Shown here piece by piece: positions 1-12,141 of a DNA stretch of 64,000 nt; within the stretch, counting starts at the first letter, position 1, and every line of letters starts with the position of its first letter. Under the pieces are notes generated by a model, which searched no databases, had not been told where the DNA came from, and was given only the letters and a program-made list of their open reading frames with translations. Both the position numbers and the translations under genes were made by a program. The DNA comes from Metridium senile (taxonomy: Eukaryota > Cnidaria > Anthozoa > Actiniaria > Metridiidae), in contig OX459095.1 in the NCBI GenBank assembly GCA_949775045.1, positions 34,834,768-34,898,767 on the forward strand. Direction: 5' to 3'.

Positions 1-1940
1 TTTTGACAAACTTCACAATTTTCGATTGACCTGAAACTTTTACAGATTATCAGTCTTAGACTGAAATTAAAAAATATATACTTTGTTTTTAGATTTGTAT
101 TTTAATAGCAGCAATATACAGGAAAAACGGAAATCAGTTGCGCTTAAATTGTAGACGAACGCGATGAGATCTCGAAAAGCAGCTACCACCACAGTAAACT
201 ACAACACTAGGCACCCAAAATATCAAAGAGTTAGAGAAATCTGTATGTTTGATTTCGAGAAAATTACAGATATATTTTGTACTTTGTAGTTTTGAGTGTT
301 AGAAGGAATCACTCAATGTGTGGCAATGAGACTTACAATAACTGAACAAATAGCGCTCAAAAACCGTCAAAACCTTCCCTGTACATATATGTCTTTAGTT
401 ACTAAGTTTGAGACAATAAATTGTTCACAGTATTGAGAAATTTTTTTTTTTCCTTAGAGATGTTAGAGCTTGACTTCAAGCGAAAACACATCACTATTGC
501 GCTTTTCTAGAAATATTCAAAACTGCCGTTTACATTTTTCTGTAAAATTCACAAACTCTTCTCCAAAGTACTAGAAATACTATACTGAAGTTTCATAATA
601 ATTGAGGCATTTAAACGTGGTAAAAAAATTAAACTTGGATATCTTAACGAAGTCGACCCGTTCGGATGTTCACGGCCGCTAATGATGCAAATCTGCGCTA
701 CATTCTGGAGTCACGACGCAATACACCGTGACGGTTTTGGTTGAGTTATTACTTCCGGCGATAAAAGAAAGAGCCAGGGAAGGGAGGGGAGGGCTGGAAC
801 TGAGTTAGTTTACCCTCATAGAAATAAATGGGGAAAAAAGCAACGACTTAAGATGATTAATTTTGTTTTTAATGCTTCTTTCTTCTTAAGATATTTGAAT
901 TACGTGGCAATCACAAAAACTAATCTTCAGTTAATTTGTACAATGCTTGTACTAAATCCACAAAACATATAGCACTTTATGATAATACATTTCGCTAATT
1001 TCTTCATTCCATTGTTCTTTTGTTAGTTGTGACTTTTTATTTTGAAAGAAAAGGTAACTAATTTGCAATTCATTTCACAAATTCAACTGGCACAAAGGAA
1101 TGTATCACTACATCAGTCAGATGTAATCAAAAGAACAATGGAATGAAGCAATTAGCGAAATTTATTTTTATCGCCGGAAGTAATAACTCAACCAAAACCG
1201 TCACGGTAATGTAACGCAGATTTGCATCATTAGCGGCCGTGAACATCCGAACGAGTTTAATTTTTTTTTACCACGTTTAAATGCCTCAATTGAAATGAAG
1301 CTTCAGGATAACATTTCTAGTACTTTGGAGAAGAGTTTGTGAATTTTACAGAAAAATATAAACGGCAGTTTTGAATATTTCTAGAAAAGCGCAACAGTGA
1401 TGTGTTTTCGCTTGAAGTCAAGCTCTAACATCTCTAAGGAAAAAAATAATTTCTCAATACTGTGAACGATTTATTGTCTCAAACTTAGTAACTAAAGACA
1501 TATATGTACAGGGAAGGCTTTGACGGTTTCTGAGCGCTATTTGTTCAGTTATTGTAAGTCACATTGCTACACATTGAGTGATTCCTTCTAACACTCAAAA
1601 CTACAAAGTACAAAATATATCTGTAATTTTCTCGAAATCAAACATACAGATTTCTCTAATTCTTTGATATTTTGGGTGCCTAGTGTTGTAGTTTACTGTA
1701 GTGGTAGCCGCTTTTCGAGATCTCATCGCGTTCGTCTACAATTTAAGCGCAACTGATTTCAGTTTTTTCTGTATATCGCTGCTATTGAAATACAAATCCA
1801 AAAACAAAGTATATATTTTTTAATTTCAGTCTAAGACTGATAATCTGTAAAAGTTTCAGGTCAATCGAAAATTGGGAAGTTTGTCAAAACGACGTTTAAA
1901 ACGGCCTGGTGTGGCTTTTCAAAAACTATAGTGATCCACC
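1..1940. mobile_element. Large foldback (palindromic) element, left end outside the window
   Basis: Bases 1-768 read as the reverse complement of about 1166-1888, giving two long arms around a 400 bp middle. The left arm also carries about 215 bp (769-984) with no counterpart on the right, after which 987-1028 pairs with 1121-1163. Because base 1 pairs with about 1888, roughly 50 bp of the left end lies outside the window. The probable right end is the TTAA at 1941-1944, preceded inward by a terminus reading GGTGGATCACTATAG on the minus strand. No coding region was seen. The TTAA target is known for Kolobok and piggyBac elements; assigning this one to Kolobok is inference. Confidence 0.8.
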
Positions 1941-1954
1941 TTAAGGACATTGGG

Positions 1955-2445
1955 AAAAGAAAATAAGAAAATATATCTCAAATGATGACTGCAAGAGACT
2001 GGTACATGCGTTTATACTCTATGGCTTACCAGACACTACGATCAACAAACTTCAAAGGATACAAAACACTACTGATTGTTAACTAGAACCAAGAAATCAG
2101 AACACATCACACCTATTCTACAAAAACTTCACTGGTTACCCGTCAAAGAATGGATCGTCTTCAAAATCATGTTACTAACTTATAAATCTCTACGAGGACA
2201 AGCACCAGTTTATATTGCTGAGCTACTTACAAAATACAACACTACACGTAGATCAACAGATCATCTACTACCAAATTTCTAGCTGTTCCTACTTCTAGAC
2301 TTGAAACTATGGAGACTGGGCCTTTTCAATATGCGCACCAAAACTCTGGAACAGCATTCCGGATTATATTAGAAAAAGCGACAAACGTGAACAATTTAAG
2401 TCAAATTTAAAAACATTTTTATTCAAGTCAGCTTTTATATATTAA
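1955..2445 (+). pseudogene. LINE (CR1/L2-like) reverse transcriptase 3' end, degraded
   Basis: The translation has the segment that closes many CR1/L2/Jockey reverse transcriptases: a YGLP..INKLQRIQN stretch near 2025, HITPILQKLHWLPVK at about 2100-2145, then FKIMLLTYKSLRGQAP and, after a frame change near 2282, LWNSIPDYI-like and LKTFLFKSAF-like pieces up to about 2436. Frames change and stops interrupt (TAA at about 2082 and 2281), so this is a dead fragment. The AT-rich stretch after 2445 and the region up to 2745 look like its 3' tail; the tail resumes after the MITE at 3386. Confidence 0.8.
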
Positions 2446-2744
2446 TATATTTATTTTTTCATTTTCTATATATATTCTATATTTTATTTAAACTAATTAA
2501 AATTGATTCGGATGTGGTATACGTACTGACGAAGAAATAATACAAACAAAATAACAAGTAATGATTTATTATAGATTACTGCTTTAACAACCCTAGAAAG
2601 CTTAAAAGTCAACCTGCAGGAGCCTGAGGTCGAGGCCATACTGGAAGCACAGTGTATAAGCACGACGCTTATCAAGAACTTAGAAGAGAAAAACGATTGT
2701 GCCAGGTAATTTGAGGGCCGTATGTTAGATAACCTTTATAGTGT

Positions 2745-3385
2745 TACAGTCAAACAAGCTCACGCGTTGACCCCTAGAGTCGATTAATCAAATCATTAGT
2801 CGATTATTCGTTTTATTTGTGCGAATGGGATTAACCGAATATTGCAATATTCAAACAAAGAATCAGTTCGAAATTCGACTTGTGATTTGATAAAATAAAT
2901 TAGATAAAACAAAGGTGGGTAAAAACCTTGGAGAAGAAGTCAATCTCAAATTTCATGACCATGAACGCTGGAGTTTTTGAACTTCAATTTCAATCACTTG
3001 ACGAATGTTATCGTTAGTAAACTCCTTGTATTTTCTTCTTCAAGTGTCTTCTAGACTCCCAGTTAGGTATTGTCGATTGAAGGAATCAAATATCTTTGTT
3101 AGATGAACAACTATTGCTTAGTTAAACGATATCTTGTCGAATAGTATTCGATAAATGCCTTCCTGGTACGTAAACACAGAAAAGATTCCTAGCGGCCAAG
3201 CTTTCTTGGTCTTCCTGTGTTAATCATTAACCAATCAAAATTCGAATATTGAATTTAAATTTGATTTGAATTTTGCACTCTTCGTTTTCGACGATGCAAA
3301 ATTCAACTGAAAAATGAAATCGACAATTAAACATTCAAATCATTAATCGACTCTAGGGGTCAACGCGTGAGCTTGTTTGACTATA
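2745..3385. mobile_element. Mariner-like MITE inserted in a LINE 3' region
   Basis: Terminal inverted repeats of more than 50 bp: TACAGTCAAACAAGCTC at 2745 pairs with GAGCTTGTTTGACTATA ending at 3385, and the match continues through the GTTGACCCCTAGAGTCGATT region. The TA-CAGT start and a TA target fit Tc1/mariner. The middle is AT-rich with no transposase. On its left the DNA resembles a LINE 3' end and on its right lies a LINE-type tail, so the MITE seems to have split one LINE. Confidence 0.75.
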
Positions 3386-3432
3386 ATACGTATTTTTCCC
3401 TCGTTAAATAAAGTATATTGTATTGTATTGTA
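3386..3432 (+). repeat. LINE 3' terminal tail with TTGTA microsatellite
   Basis: An AATAAAGTATATTG motif followed by repeated TTGTA pentamers, the usual end of CR1/L2-like elements. It is probably the 3' end of the LINE at 1955-2445, moved away by the MITE between them. Confidence 0.5.
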
Positions 3433-4300
3433 AATCAGAGAAAAAAATCGAAAAAAATCGGGGGGGGCTCCCTTATAAAAGGGGGTGGGGGTCCTCATCG
3501 CTTCATCGCCACATCGCCTTTGGGAAAATTGGCAAAACTTGTCAATGAAAATTATGTGACTGAATATACAGCTGGAAAACGCAAGGAAATTGGTCAAAAA
3601 TATAAAAAAACAAGCAATTGTGGATCATTACAAGCCGCAGGTGATTTTTTAGTGCGAATGAAAGATCTAAGATCCTTACGTCACACATTCTTTTAGGGGA
3701 TTAACAAAAAATAAGTGTTATAAGTACTTTTTCCACACAGCAGGAACGTTGATAGTCTGCTATATATCTTGAATTGGCAATCTGTAATGTCTATTAAAAA
3801 TTGATTCATACGTTTCTAAAATGAAACTCACAATTATAGTAACACTGAAATCAATATCATCATATTGCACTGGAAATACATAGAAAAGGCAGTCAGTGTC
3901 GAGCTATATATGGTTGTAAAATTGTCTGTAAAGTATATAATTGATTTGAGCTCTACATACTACTAAAAGTGTTCCAGAAAATATAAACCCGAGACTTGAC
4001 TTCAAGGACTTCTAAAAGCAATGTCTGAGACCATATCAGTAACCTGTGACAATGACGGCCGTTATGTGGAACTGCTGGAAGTGCACTTCTGAATAATTTT
4101 GTTGAAACACTGAAAGCTTTGCCTTTTCACTTAACAGTTTGACTTATATCCAAAAGAGTACACATCGCTTGAGATTGACTGTCTTTCGCCATGATGAATT
4201 TCCGGTGCAATATAAGGAAATGCTTTTGCGCAGTATTTACATCCGATTTAGGTTTTTTTAACTGAGCTTGGTTTATCCTAACACGTTTGCCAAAATCAAT
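3433..4300. other. Unassigned stretch, no supported gene
   Basis: It begins with A-rich and G-rich runs (eight G at about 3461) and includes a short open frame ending near 3696 that matches nothing I recognise. From 3700 to 4300 I see only AT-rich DNA without reading frames, repeats or splice structure that I can support. Confidence 0.5.
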
Positions 4301-4368
4301 AATGGTTGGCTGGTACTCGTCATAAGGGTATGGCGTACATTTGCGGACAAAAATACATCAAATCTTTG

Positions 4369-4493
4369 CATCATTTGAAGTTCAAAAACCAATTAACTAA
4401 GTCGAAATCATATCATTTGAAGTTCACAAACCGAGCAACCAAGTTGAAATCTCATTATTTGAAACTCAAAAACAAACTGAATGGAGTCGAAAT
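4369..4493 (+). repeat. Tandem repeat, about 42 bp, three diverged copies
   Basis: Three successive units share the core CATTTGAAGTTCA...AAGT(C/T)GAAATC and start at about 4369, 4409 and 4451. The repeat makes the local open frame look protein-like (repeating HLKFKN residues), which is a by-product of the repeat. Confidence 0.7.
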
Positions 4494-4768
4494 CACATCA
4501 ATGTTTGCGACAAGTGCTATTATTGTGAAACTCAAAGTCGAACAGCAAAAACTTAAATTCCAACGGAAGCGGAAACCATTCTACACCGGAACATGATGTT
4601 CTCGAGTGACCGCTCAATCTAAAATAAAAATGGACGTCGAGGGGATAGGAGGTAAAATGAAAAACCATGATATAAGGGGTTTTTCGTGAAATTAACACCT
4701 AAAATACACACACAACAAACTCCATTAGAGGGTGTTTATATAACAAATAAATAATGATACAAAAATTA

Positions 4769-5103
4769 TCAAATTTTCGCCACAAATAATGAGATTGGGC
4801 TTCCTGTCCTTATGCGGGAACCTGCAAAACTGTTTTGGCCACCATCTTCTCGTTGCACGCAGTAAACCGGGATGTCTTTGTTTTGTTTAGTAAGAGCAAC
4901 ATACATGTATGCTCTATCCTTCCAGTAGTTATCTATTTTTCCCGTGGGGGCAAAATTCTTCGCTAAGACCTTGTCTCCTGGTTCTATAGTGTTGGTTGTC
5001 AGTGCGCGTCTATCATAACCCTTCTTCTGACTTCCAGCAGAAACCTTTGAAGCTTCTCTTGTTAACTTGTACACATAATCCAGACGCTGCTTTAGATCCT
5101 TTA
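4769..5103 (-). pseudogene. Ty3/gypsy integrase C-terminal fragment
   Basis: On the minus strand the translation reads YIKDLKQRLDYVYKLTREAS, then QKKGYDRRA, EPGDKVLAKN, a YWKDRAY segment and NKDIPVYCVQREDG. This is the C-terminal, SH3-like end of gypsy-type integrases, where the lysine/arginine-rich KGYDRRA and the GDKVL strand are usual. It is cut upstream at about 5104 by the TIR element at 5110-6161. The integrase core is absent, so it is a remnant. Described only as an old retroelement fragment. Confidence 0.75.
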
Positions 5104-5109
5104 TATACT

Positions 5110-6161
5110 CAAGGTTCGTGCTACTCCTTAAACTCCTTGAAAACTCCTTGAAAACACCTTAGATTTGATTTACGTTTTTAAGGGCACTTGAAAAGCCCTT
5201 GAATTTTAAAAAATCAGCAAAAACTCCTTAAAAACTCCTTAAGGTTACGGTCCACGTTCGCGGTGTGCTTTCACATGCTCTCAGTTAAACGTTTGTTTAC
5301 CGCGTCATTTTTACAATAATAATAGACGTATTATATATCATTTTAAAGCTTATATAACAGAGAATAAGATTGTGTATGTTTTGTTATATACAACAATTTT
5401 CTGTAAGATATGCTCTTCGAAAAACCACAAAATTAACCGCATTCAATGCGAGTTGTTTAAAAAAGTATAAGTCAAAAAGTTCATACTGCTTTGCCGTCAT
5501 TTCTTCGTTATGTCAATCAACACATATTGGTCTTCAAAACCGTGTCCAGTTTTTTTGATAAAATGCTTAGTTTTAGAGTTATGGCTCGTTTTGTTATTTA
5601 ACTTGAAGTTTTAACAATGAGTCGACTTTGAAACACATTTATTCAAGAACGAAGCATTTTATCGAAAAAACTGGACACGGTTTTGAACACATGTATGTGC
5701 TGATTGACATAATGCAGAAATGACGGCGAAGTAGTTGGAACTTTTGGACTTATACTTTTTTTAATGTAAGCGCTCGATTTTGAGGTTTTACGTGAAGCAT
5801 TGGTTAAAAATATTCTTTTTCTTAAAAAAAACTTACACAGTCTTATTCTCTGTTATATAAGCTTTAAAATGATATATACTTTGTCTATCTTTATTGTTAA
5901 GTGACGCGCTAAACAATTTTTAACTGAGAGCACCCCGCGAACGTGGACCGTAACCTTAATTCTAGCTAGAGTAAGTTAAAAATTCGAGTATTGCAAATTA
6001 AAGTTAAGTAAAAATCATAGTATTGTACATCATTTTCGTAAATTCGTAAATTTTCGTATATCAAAGTTGTCGCAAAAAGTGCTTAAAAATTTACTTTATG
6101 GTCCTTGAAAACTCCTTGAAAACTCCTTAGATTTTGTTTACTGACATCAGCACGAACCCTG
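5110..6161. mobile_element. Non-autonomous TIR element, hAT-like termini
   Basis: Ends CAAGGTTCGTGCT (5110) and AGCACGAACCCTG (ending 6161) are inverted repeats with one mismatch. TATACT occurs directly outside both ends (5104-5109 and 6162-6167), a 6 bp target duplication. Inside each end there are direct repeats of the type ACTCCTTGAAAACTCCTTGA followed by TTAGATTT. No transposase is present; the centre is filled by another foldback (5243-5955). The hAT label rests on the terminus only, since hAT normally makes 8 bp duplications. Confidence 0.7.
5243..5955. mobile_element. Foldback MITE flanked by TTAA, nested in the hAT-like element
   Basis: TTAAGGTTACGGTCCACGTT at 5239 pairs with the reverse complement ending at 5959 (GTGGACCGTAACCTTAA). 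The arms continue inward through the ATATAACAGAGAATAAGA block and the GTGTCCAGTTTTTT block. TTAA stands at both ends (5239-5242 and 5956-5959). No coding content. It belongs to the same general TTAA class as the elements at 17361 and 38874. Confidence 0.8.
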
Positions 6162-6167
6162 TATACT

Positions 6168-6420
6168 GATTCTAGCAGTCCAGATATTATAGCCCCATTC
6201 ATCTATAAAAACAGCATGGTTTACTACTGCGTGGCCTATAAACCAGTTGGCATAGTCAAAACGTGTCTGTATAACATCTGGCAGATTTCCCTCTGCTTGG
6301 AGTGGTCTACTCAGTTTCAAACGAAACAACATTCCTTCTAAAGTCCTTGCAACAGTACGGTCATGGTTTTGCCGGAGGGCTTTGCGAAAGTTTCCGATTA
6401 AAGCGATGAGCCTTTCTTTT
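6168..6420 (-). pseudogene. IS630/Tc1-type (DDE_3) transposase fragment
   Basis: Minus-strand translation contains ALIGNFRKALRQ, TVARTLEGMLFRLKLSRPLQ, PDVIQTRFDYANWF, then HAVFIDEWGYNIWTAR. The FIDE.GYNIWT.R block is the strand carrying the second catalytic acidic residue of DDE_3 transposases, preceded by the usual spacer. The end of the transposase is missing: the frame meets the flank of the 5110-6161 element and then gypsy integrase, so two unrelated remnants abut here. Confidence 0.7.
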
Positions 6421-6689
6421 TTTCCTCTGCGTGCGTATTCTTCTTATTTGGCCTTCCCTAAAAGGCGTCAAAAGAGGACGTTCATCTGGATACCCTTTGG
6501 CTGCTAAAAACAAAACATTCAATGGTATATCGAGAGCCAGTCCAGGTCCGATTTGACCCATTAAGCGAAAGCTCTGGGCATCATGCATGCTCCCTAGAAA
6601 GTCAAAGTACTGTATTGTATAGTAAGAAGCAGTTAATTACATGCATGAATTGATAAATAGATATGGATATTTATTGATAACACCCTGGT

Positions 6690-6930
6690 GTACAAAATAG
6701 TGCTACCGCACATGTTGGAAATTAACAAACTGTAATGACATGTACATGATGTAATCACTGTTATATAAGACCAGTGGTACTGCACATGTTTGAAATTATG
6801 TCTATTGTAACAGCGTTACTGTACATGTTGTAATCACTGTTATATAAGAGTAGAGTGTTACTGCACTTGTTGTAATTACTATACTAGAGTGCTACTGCAC
6901 ATGTTGGAAATAAATTAACCAACTGTAATG
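6690..6930 (+). repeat. Degenerate tandem repeat, about 55-65 bp unit
   Basis: At least four imperfect units share (G)TGCTACTGCACATGTTG, then TAATCACTGTTATATAAGA. Unit length drifts because of indels. No coding potential. From 6960 to 7550 there is only AT-rich sequence with a short TTCTA microsatellite at about 7300-7330. Confidence 0.65.
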
Positions 6931-7551
6931 AACAGATTCCAATTTAAATCATATCGAACAATCATATATGCTGTTCGTCTTTACATAATCTGGAGTCTGG
7001 TAACTAGTACTTTGGAACCAAATCCGGCGTCAGTAACTGATCGAAGTCACGTCAGTAAAATAACTTTTTGGACGTCCATATGTTTACTATTCAAGACAGA
7101 ATGAAAAAGAAATACCCAAGGCCGTTTTATTTCCACTGTTTGCAGGCATGTTGTAAAAATATAGCAAATGTCGTTCATGTATAAGCTTAACTTGCTACTA
7201 GACTTGACACAAGTTAAGTCCGCCCTCTGTTATTTTAACACCATAACTATGTTTTAATCTACTTTTATTTATTATTTTTTGGAAGGGCATAATTGTTTTT
7301 TTTTTCTATTCTATTCTATTTTTCTATTCTTTTTTTTCTAAAAGCGGCCTATGGCTTTGAAAAGTCTTACTTTCCCCATACTATACTTTCCCCTATACTA
7401 TATATAATTTTAATTTGACCCTTTTCTTCTTTATTTCAGGTTGGCTAGGTCACATATGACTTCAAATAAATTAAAAGAAACGATAAAACGGAAAAAATCC
7501 TTCTGTAATCAATATTTTAATGTATTGCTACTGGTAGAGTGCAATTAATAA

Positions 7552-7785
7552 TTAATAGACTTCAACTGGATATGTCGAGAGGCGTGACAGGTCTTGATTT
7601 GCCACTACACTGCTCGAGGGATTCCCTTCGTTTACAGACAGATAAGCCGACAGTTCAGGATTGTCGGCAAGGGAGACCCAGCTGTTCCATTTCTCGCTAT
7701 AGTCTTGCCATTTGACATAGCATCTGGCACCGTCACTCTCCAAAACGTCTTCAATTTTCCAAAGCTTTTTCTTCTCTCTCTTCTT
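7552..7785 (-). pseudogene. Chromodomain fragment of an integrase (Polinton/Ginger-like)
   Basis: The minus-strand frame reads KKLWKIEDVLESDGARCYVK, then W.DYSEKWNSWV and a low-complexity tail to a stop at 7552. The W-K-I-E-D-V-L start, the YVKW strand and the N-S-W-V end form a chromodomain. This form, with phenylalanine or tryptophan before NSWV, is common at the C-terminus of integrases of Polinton/Maverick, Ginger and some LTR elements. The catalytic core is not found upstream, so it is a fragment; which element class it came from cannot be settled here. Confidence 0.6.
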
Positions 7786-8156
7786 CTTTTTATTTTGTCC
7801 CCAAACTCAACGTTGTCAATATTTATGTAGTCTTCAAATATTTTTTTGCTTTCTTACTCTTTTTGCCATAACTGATGAACGATGACTGATGTGAACGTAG
7901 ATGTGAATGTGCCGTAGGTAAATTTGTAAAAATAAGAAGAAGTAGTATCGCACCAGTGGAAACAAAATGTGAATAGATACTGTATAAAAAGAGGAATTTC
8001 TTATCTAATTATTAATTAATAATTTTAGAAGCATTCTTGAGAAATTTGAATCACATTTTTGCAGAACATTTTATTTTGCTGGATGTCCATTAGAATATGG
8101 GGGAGGGGGCATTATACAATAGTTTTATACATATTTTCAGACTCACAATCATTTAA

Positions 8157-11100
8157 GAGAGCTGGTCTGTAATAACCGAACATCGTCGGCAGATCTTGGA
8201 AAATCAAAAATCTTCAAACTTTGTAAGATCATAGCCTTAGGTGTACTTGTTATCACAATATAACTCAATAAGAAATTGGGCGATTATTTTTTAAGAACGA
8301 AGGCAATTTTGATTTTTGCCGTTTTGGGGCATATTTTTAGCTATGAATACCACCTCTCAAACGAAGTCCGTTTCTTCAAGAATATCAAAAGTAATACAAC
8401 TTTTGTGTTAATACTTCAAAAGAAAATAGAATGAGGGGCTTTTTTAGTGCTTGTTGATCGAAATAGTCAAAAGTGGAATATTTTACAGATTTTTGACTTT
8501 GTTCGATTTTGAAGCAACTTCGGCGACACAAAAAAATAGCAAAATTTGCATCAAAATATCTCCACTGGTACGACGATCTAGAACCTAAAAATACTTCTGA
8601 AACGACGAGGGATATGTCCTCTTTCGAAATGGCTAATAACATTTTGGGGCCACTCGAAAATACGATTCAGAGAATCGATGTTTGAAACGTCATAATCTCA
8701 AAAATCCACGCGTCACGCTTGTTGTTGTTGTCACGCAAGTTCACAACATAACTGAGGTGAAAATTTATTTCTGCTCGAAAAATGACTTTCATTACCACAA
8801 ATACCTAGCATAATCATTTTTATATACCTTTCCTACATTTGAATCGAGTTTTGTTGGAAATTCAAGGAATATATTTTTGTTTGAAGCAATTTAATGACTC
8901 TTATCAGACGAGGTCAGACGGACTTTTAATAATTAAAAATTTAAATAATAAAAGAAATTTACATAAACAATGTTCAATCGCTCCACAAAACTTCAAATAA
9001 TACACAGTCTTTAGAAATCACGCATGAATTTGAGATAACATAGTTAAATCACAGAACTTACCAATTTCATAGGATATTTTCCACCTTTTTGAACGACGAT
9101 TGTAGATCACATATCTAGAGAGCCGACTACCGACAGTCGGTCTAGACACACGAACCCTAAAGTTCACTCTCTTTCCTAATTAGGCCGGGTGTGGACCATT
9201 TAACTTTTGAGGGGGGGTGGTGTTAGATGATTTCGAAAAAAAATTTCCTACAAGACAAAATCGCCACTCAAATCTTTGCATTTCTATGAAATAAATTCTC
9301 CTTAGTTTGACGACAATTATATATATATAAAACTTAGGAGAGCATAAGAAATGATACATTTCTACAATTAATGAAGAGTAAAAGAAATGAAAATTGGATG
9401 AAAAATGAAAAAATAATGAAAACGTGAAAGAAAAACATTTTTTTACAAGAAGTATTTTAAAAGCTTTATTCAATCATTTCAGTTGCTATCGATCGGAGCC
9501 CATTTAATTAATAAATAATTATTTACACAGAGTAAAAACTAGTTTACCGGTGAAACATACACTAACTAAGATAGAAACAATAGAATAGACAATCGAAAAA
9601 CAAAGGATCTGCTATTATTTAACAATATTTAGTTATTAATAAGTTGTTTCACGGCTGTAGTGTTAGTACTCTATTAAAACAGCAACAATGTCTACATTAT
9701 CTAATAGTAACAATAAAACTGTAACAGTCTTAGTTGAGCGTTTTTTTGTTTGTTTTTTTTTTCTTCAAAAAATGAATTATATAGCAAAATGATCATTTCA
9801 TGTTTAATTTTCTGTTAATTTTTAAATTAATTCATTTTTCTTTTCTATTGCTTCCATATTTGTTATTTTATACTGTTTTGTTATTTGGTTGTTTTTCCTT
9901 TTTTCAATTTTTTTCAATTGTTTTCATTTTTTTTCATATTTTCATTTTTTTCACTCGTGTGTACTTTTAGACAGCATCCTCGGCTAATAAGTTGTCTTGA
10001 AACGAAATGACCAAGTGAGTTCAAATAGCACAAACACTGAACGTTGTTTACTTTGAGTTTGTTTTGCAAGATGTATTATTATTATTAGGCCCAGTCCTAA
10101 CCAGTCCTACTTAGTAATTACGCTTTGGACCAATTAGTCTAATTACATAAAATTAAAATGTTTTGACAAAAAAAGTTTATATGTTTAGAACTAAATGGAC
10201 ATTAAGAAATTATACATCAAATAAGAGGTAATTATCGGGAGGGAGAGAAAATTCTAAAAACCTAGCACAGTTCCTGTGACATGCGTAACACAATATTGAC
10301 AGGCAACTGGCATTTTCGGTATAGTTTGATGAAAGGACATACACTCTCGTGACATATTATACACCAAGTCCAAAAAAAAGAAAATATCCTATGAAATTGG
10401 TAAGTTCTGTAATTTAACTGTGTTATCTCAAAATTTATGCGCGATTTCTAGACTTTGTATTATTTTTAGAATAATTTTTGACGTCATTAATTGCTTCAAA
10501 CAAAAACATATCCCTTGAATTTCCCACAAAACTCGATTCAAATGTAGGAAAGATATAAAAATGATTATGCTAGGCATTTGTGGTAATGAAAGTCATTTTT
10601 CGAGCAGAAATAAATTTTCACCTCAGTTATGTTGTGAACTTGCGTGACAACAACAACAAGCGTGACGCGTGGATTTTTGAGATTATGACGTTTCAAACAT
10701 CGATTCTCTGAATCGTATTTTCGAGTGGCCCCAAAATGTTATTAGCCATTTCGAAAGAGGACATATCCCTCGTCGTTTCAGAAGTATTTTTAGGTTCTAG
10801 ATCGTCGTACCAGTGGAGATATTTTGATGCAAATTTTGCAATTTTTTTGTGTCGCCGAAGTTGCTTCAAAATCGAACAAAGTCAAAAATCTGTAAAATAT
10901 TCCACTTTTGACTATTTCGATCAACAAGCACTAAAAAAGCCCCTCATTCTATTTTCTTTATTAACACAAAAGTTGTATTACTTTTGATATTCTTGAAGAA
11001 ACGGACTTCGTTTGAGAGGTGGTATTCATAGCTAAAAATATGCCCCAAAACGGCAAAAATCAAAATTGCCTTCGTTCTTAAAAAATAATCGCCCAATTTC

Positions 11101-11215
11101 TTATTGAGTTATATTGTGATAACAAGTACACCTAAGGCTATGATCTTACAAAGTTTGAAGATTTTTGATTTTCCAAGGTCTGCCGACGATGTTCGGTTAT
11201 CACAGACCAGCTCTC
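8157..11215. mobile_element. 3.06 kb foldback element with TTAA flanks
   Basis: Left arm 8157-about 9085 and right arm about 10378-11215 are inverted copies; the ends read TTAAGAGAGCTGGTCTG on both sides (TTAA at 8153-8156 and 11216-11219). The arms are highly similar, including mirror-image open frames (8385-8642 minus and 10736-10987 plus) that are by-products. The 1.3 kb middle is AT-rich with no transposase. The first ten bases of the terminus match those of the element at 38874-42966. Confidence 0.85.
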
Positions 11216-11220
11216 TTAAA

Positions 11221-11500
11221 GGCTTTGAACTTATCTAGTAACTTACCCTGCTTATTGCACTCAAGAATGTCAGTTCTAATTTGATGAGAACAGTAATAGC
11301 ACTTGTTGTCAGTAGGATCTTTATCAAACCCACAGTAACAGAATCCAGGTTGTGAGACACGGGTAGGAATATATTTCAGACCTGAGGAAATAACTGGAGA
11401 AGATTTGTTTACACCATATAGACGTAACCACAGCAAGGAAATGTACTCATGTCTGAAAATCTGCTCCCGCCTGTAGTTGAAGTGAGTGTTTTCACTTTAT
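11221..11500 (-). pseudogene. Cys-rich fragment of a transposon-type protein
   Basis: Minus-strand translation has YRREQIFRHEYISLLWLRLY followed by a cluster GFCYCGFDKDPTDNKCYYC and then SHQIRTDILE, ending next to the TTAA of the foldback. The C-x-C...C-x-x-C-x-H pattern suggests zinc binding. I do not know its function. Its strand and position fit the 3' end of the decayed protein at 12142-13475. From 11530 to 12140 I see no supported feature. Confidence 0.4.
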
Positions 11501-12141
11501 TATATCCATTTTGATATCCCTAAACAATCCTGTACTCTGATTGGCTCTATGCAGCTATGATATGAGCATGAATTGCATCATTTTTTGAATTTATTGCACC
11601 ATTTGTAAAAACGGGATCGGGGACGGGGACGCGGGTTAGTACGATCCGTAAAACCCGGCTATTTTATAAATAAATACTCTAAGTTTATCACAGATTTAGA
11701 GTTTATTTAGTTTGTATAGGTAATTACTGTGCAATTTAGCTCTGTGAAAGACAAATGAGTGCAAATTAACACAAATTGAAGGAAAGAAGAGACAACAACA
11801 CTCAAAACAAAATATCGTCAATGCATACCGTACTCAATCATTTTATTTTCTTGAAAAACAATTATTACACTTATCTTAATATGAAGGACAACAAAAAATA
11901 TTAGTTTATATCATTAGTTTATAAGTTTGAAAAGTTGTACTTTGACGTTTCTGCTTAAAAATCGACGATTTACTCCACTTTAAAGCATTTTACTCGAAAT
12001 TGAACAATGACACCACTATCAATTAAACAAAATATTACCTTTTGCTGGGTAATGTGAAGAAAAAAGTCAGTATTTTATCTGATTTCATCTTGAAACTGTA
12101 GTGAATTTTATCGTGGTCGACTGCTAAGAAAGGCGACACCA

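Noticed and set aside
3418..3696. 92-codon frame after the LINE tail
   Set aside because: Starts in a poly-purine run and matches no known family; insufficient support.
4306..4596. 96-codon lysine-rich frame
   Set aside because: Spans a 42 bp tandem repeat; the apparent protein repeat is produced by it.
5700..5960. Mirror frame of 5370-5558 as a gene pair
   Set aside because: Part of the TTAA foldback arms.
8385..8642. Open frame of 85 codons on the minus strand, nearly identical to one at 10736-10987 on the plus strand
   Set aside because: Both are mirror parts of the foldback arms; identity follows from the inverted repeat and there is no family resemblance.
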